Source: Nipponacmea schrenckii (taxonomy: Eukaryota > Mollusca > Gastropoda > Lottiidae). Taken from it: a stretch of DNA of 64,000 nt. This document shows positions 13,582 through 27,700 of the stretch, piece after piece (position 1 is the first letter of the stretch; the number at the start of each line of letters is the position of its first letter). The notes beneath the pieces are model-generated. The model did not search any database. It saw only the letters and a list, made by a program, of their open reading frames with translations, and was not told the DNA's origin. A program made the position numbers and the translations under genes. Where the stretch lies: contig JAUJPP010000012.1 in the NCBI GenBank assembly GCA_030562195.1, positions 22,568,001 through 22,632,000 on the forward strand, in the 5' to 3' direction.

Positions 13582-13865
13582 TTAAGCTATCCATAACATG
13601 TAGACAATTTTCTACATGCCCCTATTTATGTATGATAGAAAGAACAAAGAACCCATCAGAAGACCTGGGTGATGCCAATATTCGCTCAATTTTCAAATAA
13701 ATACAAATTTAAAACAAATTTTTACTGATTATGTGGATACACTTTAACAAAACATGGGTAAACAGTCAAAAAATATTAAAATGCTACAGATAAACTAAAA
13801 ATATTCCATAATGTTAAAAGATTCTATTTTTGGACCACATTTTAATCGGTTATGTAAATAACATC

Positions 13866-15168
13866 AACCCATTACAATAAGGTAAATTATCAACTCATTA
13901 CAATAAGGTAAATTATCAACTCAGTACAATAAGGTAAATTATCAACTCAGTACAATAAGGTAAATTATCAACTCAGTACAATAAGGGTTTAAATTATCAA
14001 CTCATTACAATAAGGTAAATTATCAACTCATTACAATAAGGTAAATTATCAACTCAGTACAATAAGGTAAATTATCAACCCATTACAATAAGGTAAATTA
14101 TCAACTCAGTACAATAAGGTAAATTATCAACTCATTACAATAAGGTAAATTATCAACTCCACTACAATAAGGTAAATTATCAACTCAGTACAATAAGGTT
14201 AAATTATCAACTCATTACAATAAGGTAAATTATCAACCCATTACAATAAGGTAAATTATCAACCCATTACAATAAGGTTAAATTATCAACTCATTACAAT
14301 AAGGTAAATTATCAACCCATTACAATAAGGTAAATTATCAACTCATTACAATAAGGTAAATTATCAACCCATTACAATAAGGTAAATTATCAACTCAGTA
14401 CAATAAGGTAAATTATCAACTCAGTACAATAAGGTAAATTATCAACTCATACAATAAGGTTAAATTATCAACTCAGTACAATAAGGTAAATTATCAACCC
14501 ATTACAATAAGGTTAAATTATCAACCCATTACAATAAGGTTAAATTATCAACTCAGTACAATAAGGTAAATTATCAACTCAGTACAATAAGGTAAATTAT
14601 CAACTCATTACAATAAGGTTAAATTATCAACCCATTACAATAAGGTTAAATTATCAACCCATTACAATAAGGTAAATTATCAACTCAGTACAATAAGGTA
14701 AATTATCAACCCATTACAATAAGGTAAATTATCAACCCATTACAATAAGGTAAATTATCAACTCAGTACAATAAGGTAAATTATCAACCCATTACAATAA
14801 GGTAAATTATCAACTCATTACAATAAGGTAAATTATCAACCCATTACAATAAGGTAAATTATCAACCCATTACAATAAGGTTAAATTATCAACTCATTAC
14901 AATAAGGTAAATTATCAACCCATTACAATAAGGTAAATTATCAACTCATTACAATAAGGTAAATTATCAACTCAGTACAATAAGGTAAATTATCAACTCA
15001 TTACAATAAGGTAAATTATCAACCCATTACAATAAGGTAAATTATCAACTCATTACAATAAGGTAAATTATCAACCCATACAATAAGGTAAATTATCAAC
15101 TCATACAATAAGGTTAAATTATCAACTCAGTACAATAAGGTTAATTATCAACTCAGTACAATAAGGTA
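13866..15168. repeat. Minisatellite, 25-26-bp unit, about 50 copies
   Basis: Tandem units of AATTATCAACTCATTACAAT plus 'aaggta' fill the spacer between the convergent XDH-family and DHX9 genes. Units differ mainly at three sites: CTC or CCC, ATT or AGT, and GGTA or GGTTA. Confidence 0.95.
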
Positions 15169-15760
15169 ACGTCAACATTCTTTAGTAAAACAAAATTGAA
15201 TATACCATTTGACAGATCTCTTCTGGAGCAACAACTTGTGTTCAGGTCACAGATTTTTGAGCCTTGAAACATCTATTTTCAAATGCCTGTAAACCGGAGG
15301 TAGATCGTGTCAAGAGCGCACACAAATTTTTCTTTACATATTGTCTAACAGGAAAAGATATCAACATTTTGAAAGTTGATAAAAATACTCCAAATATGTA
15401 TTCCAAAAAGCCTTTTTTGTGTAGATAATTAACCAAAAAAAAATTCTTTGCGGTTGGGCGAAAATACATCATATTACATTCACCTAATAAAGATGTGGTA
15501 TTAGTAATAATTGTGTCAGAACAGGAGTGGCATATACCATTATGGCTGGGTGGGATCTCCAGAAAGTTTCATTTCGCAAACAGTGTAGTCAGAGGACAGC
15601 AAAAAACACAAAACAAATTCAACAATTAAAATCCCCAATGATTGGATATGAACATAAATGATTAACAAGTTTAAACTGTTACTGTGAAATACATACAAAT
15701 TCAAACATCTGATCTAGTTTATCTTTGAAAAGACAAAATATGCTTTTCTTATTGCCATGG

Positions 15761-18700
15761 TTAATAATTTCCTCGGAACCCTCCACGTCCTCCACCATAA
15801 CTACCTCTAAAACCCCCTCTTCCACCAAAACCACCTCTGAACCCTCCTCGTCCACCAAAACCACCTCCTCTTACACCGTAACCACCTCCTCTTCCACCAT
15901 AACCACCCCTGAAACCCCCTCCTCTACTGAAACCACCTCCGAACCCCCTTCCCCCTCGATCTGCGTAACTCATTCTTGGTTCCTTGATTCCTCTGTAGTT
16001 TGGTCTGAAACTAAAATAAAAAGAAAACAATGGCCATGTTTAAAATTTTATGTTCATTCCATGATGCAGTGTGTCATTTTGTGTATTTTAATCTTGAGTG
16101 GCATGGAAATGCAAGTCTACACCATGTAACAGAAGTCAGTAAAAGAGGATGTGAGGCCGTCAGTGCATTGAATGACAACAGCAATGTTTTGAGTGCAGAG
16201 AGCTTCCATCTTGTCTACCAATTAACATAATAAGTCTGGATAAAAGATGATACCCTGCGGAAAGTCCCCACAAGGCAATTATGAAGATTCAGAGAAGAAT
16301 CAAAGCATAGACATCAAAACACACAATGTGGCTAGGAATGAAATAAGTCCACTTACTTATCTTGTTCAAGGCCGAATTTGCCAGCATTAGGTCTGGACAG
16401 ATCTCTGATGATTTTTAACAGACTTTCTTCCTGTTCACAAGGTTCAGCTATCCCTTCAGGCTCCTTGGTTGCTCGCACTATTAAAGCTTCTAATGCTGGT
16501 CTTAAAGCCACAATTTTAGCAGCAACATCAAAATCCATCTTCAAATTTATCCTAAAGAAATGTTTTTTTTATCAGAATTCAAAACTTATTTTCTACTGAC
16601 CATCTCCACTATCTCGCTTCCTTGGTTCCTGTTTCAGTTTTATGTGCAAAAACATTACTGAAATCATCAGAAATCGTCCTTTGCTTCATACAAAAATAGT
16701 GATGGTCAAACGTAATATGCCCACATTTGTAATGGAAGCCAAATCATCTGGGAGGTCAACAGGAATTATTAAAAATCAGAAAATTTCTCCATTTTTTTTG
16801 GATAAGGTTCATACTTGGGTAGTTACACTCACACCAAGTTTCATCAAAATCAATTAAGAAACAAAATCTCTGTGTCCACAATAAATATAACACATTTTCA
16901 AGAACAAGGGCAATAACTCATACTGAATATTTTTTAATTGGTTTGATTTTCAATCAGTGGCGTTTCTTGCTTTTCGAAAACTACTATGCGAATGCAACAT
17001 AAACACCTTATTGTAGATAAATATCTCTTAAAACTCCAACTAAAACAATCGAAATAGCTTACCATCCATCTAGTACAATTAGATCTCCTTCTAAGTTGAC
17101 ATTTCTACCTCCAAATAGCAGCAACTGTATACAAGTTACCATTGTCATTTGTTTACAAGATACTGCACGTGTTCGAATCTGGAAGGAACACAATTTTCAA
17201 CTATTCAGTAAAATTTTTCTTTTATTCTTTCAAGAAATATTTGTTTGAAAATCAATTTTGAAGGCATATTAAACAAGTCTCCTTACCTTTTCACCAAATA
17301 TAAAATATGGAGAGGGAAACTTAATCTCTTGATTACTACAGTTGACTGAGGACTTGTGGACCAGGGCGGCTTTCGATTCCTGGGTTAAAACCTTGCGTTT
17401 CTCTTTATGGTAGCAAACATTCGGATATAAACCCATACATAATAAGGTTATTACCTAAAAGAGATAGTACATAGACTGAAAATGAGTCATTAGGTAAATA
17501 GGTTGATAGGTAGGTTGATATATAAATAGGTTGATAGATAGGTCTATATATAAGTAGGTTGATATATAAATAGGTTAATTTAAAAAATAGTCAGCTTTGA
17601 ATTTGTTGTAAGGTAGTTACATATAAGTCTGAATATAGAAGCCAAGTGATTGAAGTCTTTCTCTAGCTGGCAACAATGTCTCAAACGGCTTCCCTCTGTT
17701 CAGTCGGTCGCACCCAATATGTCTAGGGGTGCCTCCTGCATGAAGCATCCGCTTCACATTTTCCCCTCCCTCGCCTGACAGTAATGACATTGTTAACGAC
17801 AATGCTGAGCCTGTCAGTGAGGATCTCTTGAGGTGGAGATTTGTCAAGAAAATGACGACAAGTCAAACTTACTACTATCTAATGTAATAGAAAAATGTCA
17901 TATTTTGCAAGCTAATGTTTTAACCTATAAAAGCTCATCGGAATAGGACATTTCTAAACCTTATTAAGATCTCGTGAACTATTTAATACTTACCACATCT
18001 AATCTATTATCAGGCCCAGTAAAATTAAATGTCTGTGGCATCAAACTTTCTTCTGGAAACCCCACATTCACTAAAATATCTCTAAGTTGATTCTACAGAA
18101 GATAATTTGTCCAATGAACGTTTTCATTATTTCAAGTCTAAGACAATCCTGTTGCAGAGTGAAATAAAAGATTTAGTTACATAATAGGGCTGTTGCTTTT
18201 TATCCCGATTTTTTGAGTCTTGTACACTTCAATTCAACTAGTATCCACCTCTACACTGTACTTTAAAAAAACGATGGTATTTGAATGTATAAATGTTTTC
18301 TCATGGTCTTCCCATTTGACATTTGTCTATTACAAACAATTAAACTAATATAATATTGCACATTCAGGAATAATCAAATTTCACATACCTTAGCTTCACA
18401 AGTCATACGTAATGTTGTCATTGACAGAGATTTCTGATCACAAAAGTACATTTCATTATCTTCACCCCCACATCTAAAATAACACAAATCACATGTAAAA
18501 TAACACTAATCACATCTAAAATACACAAATCATCTAAAATAACACAAATCACATCTAAAATAACACAAATCACATGTAAAATAACACTAATCACATCTAA
18601 AATAACACAAATCGAATCAAAAATAACACAAATCACATCTAAAATAGCACAAATCGCATCTAAAATAACACAAATCACATCTAAAATAACACAAATCGCA

Positions 18701-21700
18701 TGTAAAATAACACAAATCACATCTAAAATAACACAAATCATTCTCTTCATTATAGTCAAATACATTAATAACAACTAAAGACTCACTCTTATAAATAATA
18801 ATAATCTAAAAGAGTGATGTTAAGTTACAGGATTTCATGGAGATATTTTAACATACCTAGCTTCTTCCCACATTCCAAAAGCATTTAACAAAGCTACATG
18901 ATCACTGCAACGATTTCCAGCCAAACTTTTGTGCACCCAACCTAACCTTCGTCTATCAACCTGTGTTACAAAAGGTTCTGGGAAAGTTGTACTTGCAGCA
19001 ATGGTACACATGGCATCTCCTACACTGAAATTCAAATATTCCTCATATATTTTCCTCAGACTAACTAATTGAGGTAAATCAGGTTGAAAAATCTACTTAA
19101 ACTTTCTCAAGCATGAATGAAGTCAAACCTGCGTAAGAATTAACACTATCACATAACACTAAATATGATCTCATTCTTCATGTTAATATACAGTGTACTC
19201 TGAGTAATCCAACACACTCGCTAATCATTATTTTGCAGTCCCGATATATGTCAGATTAATCAAGAGTACACTGTATTATAACACCCAATTACCTGTGTAA
19301 CACTGACACAGATCAATTACCTGAGTAACACTGACACAGAACACTAACACGAGATTTGACCTCACCCAATGTTAAGCTCTTTACAATAATTTTCAATATA
19401 AAAAATAATTCAATCTGAAAAACAATTCGTAATGATATACTCACTAGAAAATACATCCATAAATGATCATTTTTCCCAGTCTTGGTTCAATTGGCATTCT
19501 GGCTAGAATTCTACCAAGTGGTGTCAATTCATCGTTACTGTCTAATGCTCTCATTTCTATAAAAATTAAAACACAAAATTTTAATTCAATTGAAATGAAA
19601 GGAATGGAGCTTTACATCCTTGGTTCTTTACGTCATGAAGATATTTGCTTGGATACGTTAAAAATGTCGGAAGTGAGTTCTAATCTCGATCCGTGTGTGA
19701 AAGTCTGATGACCATGAATAAGTCATCTTCTCTTCACTCATAATTCCAGTCCACCCAGCTGTAAATAGGGACATATAATCCAGGAAAGATCAATGCCAAG
19801 AGGTTTGGCCAAGGACCAGCTGGTAGAACGGATTCCTTGTGAACCTAAGTTGTTATTCTTGTAAAATATAGTAGTTTCATAAAAGAATTGAGAAAGATTA
19901 AAATGAAAGCTGTATAATTTTTTTTTTTTTAAGTTTGGTATTTAATTTTTACAAGAGAACTTACGCCTTAGAGTAGCCTGGGCCTCAATAACAGCATCTA
20001 ATGGTGGTGGTTCTACTGCTTTGGCTAAGAAAGTGCCAATTTCTCCTAATCTCAATAATTTAATAGAAAGTGCACATTCATGTAGAGGAGTTCGAAATAT
20101 CTCTGGTGTAGTATGTTGATCCAACCTGAAAATAACAGTTTGACTTCTGTTAGCTGACTCAGATGCTTAATAAATTGACTAAGCGTTTTTAAAAAATGAC
20201 TAAGTTTTGTGAGTTTTTAAGATTTCAAGGGATTCTGTTACTTTATGACACCAGGTAAGTTTCACTGATGAATTTATACTCATATTGACCATTCTTTAGA
20301 TCTAAAAGTTTATGTTTATGCTAAGACACAGTATCACTTTAAGGATGAAAACTTACTTTTCATATCTGTTTCTACTACACAAGTGAAAACAGAAGCCTGG
20401 TCGAACACGTCCTGCCCGTCCTCGTCTTTGTTCTAAGTTTGTCTTGGACGCCCAGACTGTGGCATAATTAGTCATGTTATTATGAGAGGTAAACAACTTC
20501 ATTTTGGCTCTGAAAGTACACAATTATTAAATAATATAATTAAATTTAACCGTGTATCAAAACGGTAGGTATCTTAATAAACATCTTATAAATTTGACGG
20601 TTAACTAATCTTAAATCAGGCCCAGGTAACCGTGAAATCCTACCCGGAATCGGTTAACTGATTAACTCACTCGGTCATCAGGAATATAATTGATACTTCT
20701 AGAATATTTATTATTTTCGATGTTTCAATGTGGTTCTCACACTGTCATCAGGAATATAATGATACTTCTAGAATATTTATTATTTTCAATGTTTCAATGT
20801 GGTTCTCACACCGTCATCAGGAATATAATGATACTTCTAGAATATTTATTTTTCAAATGTTTCAGATTTTTTGGTTCTCACTCCGTCATCAGGAATATAA
20901 TGATACTTCTAGAATATTTATTATTTTCGACGTGTCAATGATCCAAATTCTGTCTTGTGTCTAACCTAAAACCAATATTATAGTACTCACTTGCAGGAAT
21001 CTATGACATAAACAACATCATTTATAGTAACACTAGTTTCAGCGATATTGGTAGACAGAATTATCTAAAAATGTAAGAAGATCTTTGGTTTACAAAATAA
21101 ACAAATTGCAAAAAATATATCAAGCTTACTAATTGATTAATCAATGTTCTAATGCATATTCCACGTTTCCAAACTGTATGTGGACGCGCGTATAAAAGCT
21201 TGGGTAATCATAGAAATCATTCCACTTCGAAACACTATATTTAAACTCCATTTTTCTTTACGTGACCATGCACTGGGTAATCAAAGAAATTTATTAAGAT
21301 TTAAATGACACTTTGAGACCTAACGATGTTTCTTGACCTAGCAGAACAAGCAAATTTTCAAGTTTCAATAAAATAAAATTTATTTTGCTCCGAGGAAATG
21401 TTGATAAACAGTGCAATTAAATTAATTTATAAATTAAAAAAGATTTTCCATTTTTATATTAGGCTTAGGGAACAACATATAACTTATACGGAAAGAAATA
21501 TACCTTGGTTACATCTGGTGGAACCGGGTCAAAAACACGTCTTTGATCTTCTCTTGGTATTTGAGAATGTAATGGTAGAATGCGATACCTGTTAGTTCCT
21601 GTAAAAACAATATACCATATAAATAGATTTTTATTTCTTTATAAAATAATTTTATATTTTTAACAAATAATAAACCAGATACAAGCACTTCCAACCAAAA

Positions 21701-24700
21701 ACCGTCTTTCGACTTCAAAATTTATCGGTTCTTAGAACAGTAAAGATGAATTTGTGAAATGAAATGGTCAAGCGTTCTTAGAACAGTTCCAATTCTGGAC
21801 ATACCTGTCGAGAACGAATTACTTGACCTTCACCTATTCCCACAGAATACATGTATATTATTATTAAGGAACCATTCTCGGCATGCTCGTTATATTGTTG
21901 GTTTTAACGAGGTAAATTTAAATTTGAATTTATTATTGTTATCATTATAAATTCACAAAACTTACCAAATTCTTGAGTTTGTTCAAGGTATTTTTGTAGA
22001 GCCATGATCAGATTCCATCCAGGTAAAAATATCAGTACTGCACCAGGTATATTCAATCCTTTAATATATCGTAATAGTGCCTGAAAATCAATTTCAAAAT
22101 CGGTTATACTCTAAGAGTTATGCTATACTACTTGACTAGGAACTTCCAGGCACCCATAACTTACATGTTTTGGATTGTTGAGTTCATACAACATGTGGGT
22201 CTATAAAAATCAAAAGAATCCATAAAAAATTGTTGCCTGTAGGTAGAGTGAGCATGAGTTGCACCCTATAGCTAATGGAGTATAAATACTAAGTCTGATG
22301 CAATATTTCGGTGAAAAATTATCCGATCATCACCAAAATCAATAGGGATCATCTTCATAATGACACTGACAAAGTCAAAAGAAAACATTGAGAATTGTAG
22401 CTTGTAGAGTGAGCACAAGCAAAGTGAACGGGATACTGACAATATAAAATTAGTGTGATTTACTGCAAAGAGTCTGAACATTAAGATCACCTCAATTAGT
22501 TCAAAAGACAGTTCCTTTTCATTCAGCATTTCCATGGCAGCTCTAGTTGATGGTGAATATTCGTTACTGATATCAATGTTACAATTCTCCTGAAACAGAA
22601 TTCATCTCTTACTTAAAAATCACTTACAACAAAAATAACATTTAATTTTTTTCACAAATTATAAATCATATGTACTTTTTATATAACTATTCTATTTCTA
22701 AGTAGGCAGTATGGCAGTATGGCAAGTATGGCAGCTATGGCAAGTTAAGTTTATCACCAACAACTTTATATATATTTTAGTAAGTAAATGACCTCCACTG
22801 TACATATCTATTCTATGTATAAGTATCGCAGTATGGAAGTATGGCAAGTTAAGTTAATCTCCAACAATCTATATACATATATCTAAGTAAGCAGCTCCAC
22901 TGTACATATCTATTCTATGGCAATATGGCAAGTATGTCAGTATGGCAAGTTAAGTTATCACCAACAACTTCATATATATTTTAGTACGTAAATGACCTCC
23001 ACTGTACATATCTATTCTATGTGTAAATGAGCTGTTCATTGTTTTTTTGGTTTTTTTTACCTCTCTCTCCTCATCAGCAGGGCCATCTGCACCCTCTCCT
23101 CCTCTCTTCCGTTTCCTGTCTGGGGGTGGGGGAACAAAGTTTAACATCTGTACACAATCTTCCAAGAAATAGTCTGAAATAATAACAAATGCAATTTTAA
23201 GAACTTTCACCAACATTGGCAAGGGCAATAAACACCCCTTATTTCATTTAGGCTAACACAAATGACTAAAAACAGGAAGACTTGCCTTGTACAGGATGAG
23301 CTCGTCCATAAACTTCCACTACCTGGCAGTTATCAAAATATTCACAAAACAATGAAGTATCCACTGTGGCTGACATCAAAATGACACGTAACTGAGGAAA
23401 GGCATGAACCATATCCCGTAACATCACCAATAGGAAATCAGTCTAAAATAAGGTTTAAAATTATTAACAATAATCAAAGTGCTAACATTATAAAGTTAGA
23501 ATAGGCAGTATAGGCTTTCTCATACAAATAGCCAAACATAATTTCACAAAATTACGAAAGATGATGATTGCAGATAAACTTTCTTAAACGGTCATTTTAG
23601 CATGACTAGCAGTCATGACTGGCATATAAAGCCAAATCAACAGCCCTGAAATAGCTGTGTTATATGTAAGCAAAAGTTAACGATACACAAAAACTTACAT
23701 TAATATCCCTTTCGTGAATTTCATCAACAATAACGTGTGATATACCTCGTAACCCATTCTCTAATCTTCTTAATAGAGTGCCTGAAAAGTAAATATTACC
23801 ATTTCTACTATCACTGGCTTCAATAAACCACTTACCAAACTGGTGTTTATTTTCCAATAACTGCAGTTTGTCACGTGACAATATGACGTCAAATTCATCT
23901 CCAAGCAAACAATGATTCGATCTTAAGATTTTGGGTAATGAACCAGAGCCTTAGCTTGATTGATTGATGTGTAAACTCCAAATTAACAGTAGATGGGTTA
24001 CAGCTTTCCCCATTTTTTTAACATAATTTTAGTAAAATAATGCTTCTACTTACCAACTGTACAGTACATTATAGAACCATACGCTCTGGGCATAACAGTC
24101 TCAAATCTTACACTGTAACCAGTAGAAATACCCAAATGTTCTGCTCTTTCATTAGCCACTCTCTCAGCAATAGAAATGGCACTGATTCTTCTGGGCTAAA
24201 ATGGCAAGTCAAAATATCACTTCACCCTATAAGTCATTATATCACTTCACCCTATAAGTCAATATATCACTTCACCCTATAAGTCAATATATCACTTCAC
24301 CCTATAAGTCAATATATCACTTCACCCTATAAGTCAAAATATCACTTCACCCTATAAGTCAATATATCACTTCACCCTATAAGTCAATATATCACTTCAC
24401 CCTATAAGTCAATATATCACTTCACCCTATAAGTCAAAATATCACTTCACCCTATAAGTCAAATATCACTTCACCTATAAGTCAATATATCAGCTTCAAC
24501 TTATAAGTCAATATATTACTTCACCCTATAAAACAAAATATCACTTCACCCTATAAGTCAATATATCACTTTCACCCTATAAGTCAATGCATCCCTCACT
24601 AAATTTTGTAAGTTACACTTACTTGGTTGACAATAATGTTACATTCTGAACCACGACCTTGGTTGATCATTTGATCTAAAATAAATTGAGGAACCTACAA

Positions 24701-27700
24701 AGAAAAAGGAATACCAGCTTATTGGGACTAGACACATGCTTTATAAGCTGGTGATGTTCTGTTGGAGTTGATGTATTGGGGAATGACTGGGATTAGGAGA
24801 TTGAACACACTCTATGAAATAAGGACCACCATCTTTGTTAAGGCTCCAGAAGCTACTACATATCTCCTAAGGGAGATAACTCATATACATGCAAGACCTA
24901 TATTTAAGACCACAATATAGTAATATGTTACACTATGATATTACAATATGACAGTAAGGTTCAAAGACGTCACAAATATAATGACATCATTTTTGTGCTG
25001 GTTTTAGCTTCCCTGAGGAAGTCGGATTTCAGACACAAGGAACAACAGAGTTTCCATGGCAACTTGAAATAAGAAATATACAGTTCATACCTGTGTTGTT
25101 TTACCGCAGCCTGTTTCACCTCTAATAATGATTACTGGTGATTGGTTGACAGCTTGTAAAATATGGTCATGGGATTGACTCACTGGTAACTTCGATCGGT
25201 CATCCAACATCTGAAATAAAAGGGGTAGCTAGTAGTTAGAAAAAGGCTCTACAAATTAAGAGATCAGAAAACACAAATTCACCAAAATGAGGCTGTAATG
25301 TTTAGTACTTTCTCGAAATATTTAACCGAAAGCAATTAATTGGAACCATTTAAACAGTTGATCTGCTACACAGTGTCCAAGTCACAATGCCAAGTTAAAA
25401 CTGATATTTCTATGAAAATAGTATCATTCTTATCTTGTTGTCTATATAATATCAAAACAGGCCGAGTGAAGAGTGTTATCTGTCCTTGTATTTAATATAA
25501 CGTCATGTGTCATGGTAGTGATCCAAACAAATTGAAATTAATTAAGCGTTTTTCAAAAATGACTTAGTTTTGTAGAGTTTTCCAGATTTCCAGATTCTGT
25601 TACTTTATGACACCAGGTAAGTTCACTGATGAATATATACTCATATTGACCTTTCTTGAGAACTTGATATTGAAAACTCACAGGCCCAGTTTGACCATTT
25701 TATTGAACATAAAATGAAAGCTTAAAATAAATCATTTCTTACTGTTTGTAAAGCTGAATCTTCATTTCTTTGTCTTTCCAGATTGTTAAACAAATCTTGA
25801 CTGATTTCATCTAATGATGCCTTAAAAAAAACAAAAAAACCTTTAGTTTCAGGGCTTCAGTTCATGGCTCAGAAAAATAGCAGAATTCACAACATTTAGC
25901 ACAGCGCATTTCCCAGGATCTACATGCTTCTGGTAAATGTCCTGGTATTTCATACAATACACAATTGGTTCTAGTTTTTATAGTGCTGTTGGTAGATTGT
26001 GATTTACCAAATTCAAAAGTGCACATCTTTATAATGATATTGACACACGTACACAAGATCAAAAGAATTCATGGAGAGTTGTAGCCTGCAGAGTGAGCAC
26101 AAGATAAATGAGAATGGACAGACGGGGGGCAAACAGACCCCTGGACCGACGTACCGTCAGGGTGTGTATGTGTATAAAAATGTCTTAAAAAACATAAAGA
26201 TGAAAAACTTACGGTAGATAATGGCCCCTCATCTATATTACAGTTTAACCATGGGTTCCAGTTAGGCTGCGGTGGTGACCATGAAACAACACCAGTACCA
26301 CCACGCTTACGAGCTGGCTCAAATTCATCCAATGACAAGGGACATAATAACGACAAACCTTTCCCATCTTCAGCACCACTGGAGGGTTTACTTTCCTAGA
26401 AATAAAATGTTCTTGTTATACTGTGAAACTCTCAAAACGGCAGGCTATCAGACTGGTGATAAATGCCAGTTTGGAGGGGGTGCCAGTTTACCTGTAGAAA
26501 TGGTAATACATAAAAGCGTAATTAATGTGATTAGTGATTAATTAACACGTGTCGTATTCATCTTTCATGACGTCAACGGATTAACTTCAATTAATACGAA
26601 TTCAGATGGCAGTTTAGAGACCAATTAACTCTAGATTTACTACTTTGGGTCTTGATTTCGATGCTGGATTGCAGTTTACAGGTGGTGCCGGTTTACCAGG
26701 GTATATCTCCTATGTATTATAGAGTGATTCGGTTTGGACTTTTCAAATATGTTGGTTTACAGGGGAAGCTGGTTTATAGAGGATTCGGTCTGGAGTGGTT
26801 TCACTGTATTTTATTTGAAAATTACAAAGCCCCCATCCCCCACCCTCTCTCACAATTATATTATCAGAGATGCATGCATACCTTATGTGTTGGATGAAGA
26901 TTCCATTTTCCCAAAACATCATTGATGTGTGCTTCCAATTCTTCACTAACAGCTACTTCTAATGGCGGTATCTGTAAATAATACCAGAGATGATTAGGAC
27001 AGAAAAGATCTAACAGTTAAACAATGAAGCTTATGATTGTGCAGGAAATATATTTTAGTTGCCCCGTCCGTCCATCTACCCACAATCCTTGTGGACACAA
27101 TAGAGGACACAGTTTTGATGAAATTTAGTATGCATGTTTAAATCACAGAGACCTTTGTCAAGATTGAATAGGGCGAAGCTGGCGAGAGAGAAGCTCTCTC
27201 TAATGGTAACACGCATATATATGCATCTATATGTTTATGTTTCAGGAAATTTATGCCCCATGGGTAGTTAAAAAAATTGAGAAACAAAATGGCGTCTTAT
27301 GGCTGCAATGTTTGTTTACAGCTAGTGCGCAGTCAGTCAGGGTAACCTCGAAGTGACTATACAGGAATTTCTTTAAAATAAATTGCAATTCTTTCTTAAA
27401 CAAGGTAACGGGTATTTTGAAAGAAGTCCAAAAAAAAGGTTGCCACCTAGAATTGTCAGGATTTCAGTTGCCCAGTGGAATTTTTTGGTCGCCATTGGCA
27501 ATGGGCGAGTGTTAATTTGAACCCCTGGAAAAGTATATATTAGTATTTTACAGTATTGCTTGAAGGGATCTTAAAGGTTTTTTCTAAAAAAAAATCAAAT
27601 TTCTTACTAAAACTAACTGTTTGATAACATTGCATCACGTTAGAAAATTTACACAATTACCTGCTCTGATTCCTTTCGTTTCTTCTGACCTGTGAAAGCC

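Noticed and set aside
15725..16129. Plus-strand Ser/Thr/Pro-rich 134-codon frame
   Set aside because: Antisense shadow of the DHX9 RGG-rich last exon.
18474..18740. CRISPR-like array
   Set aside because: Units are contiguous without unique spacers, in a eukaryotic intron.
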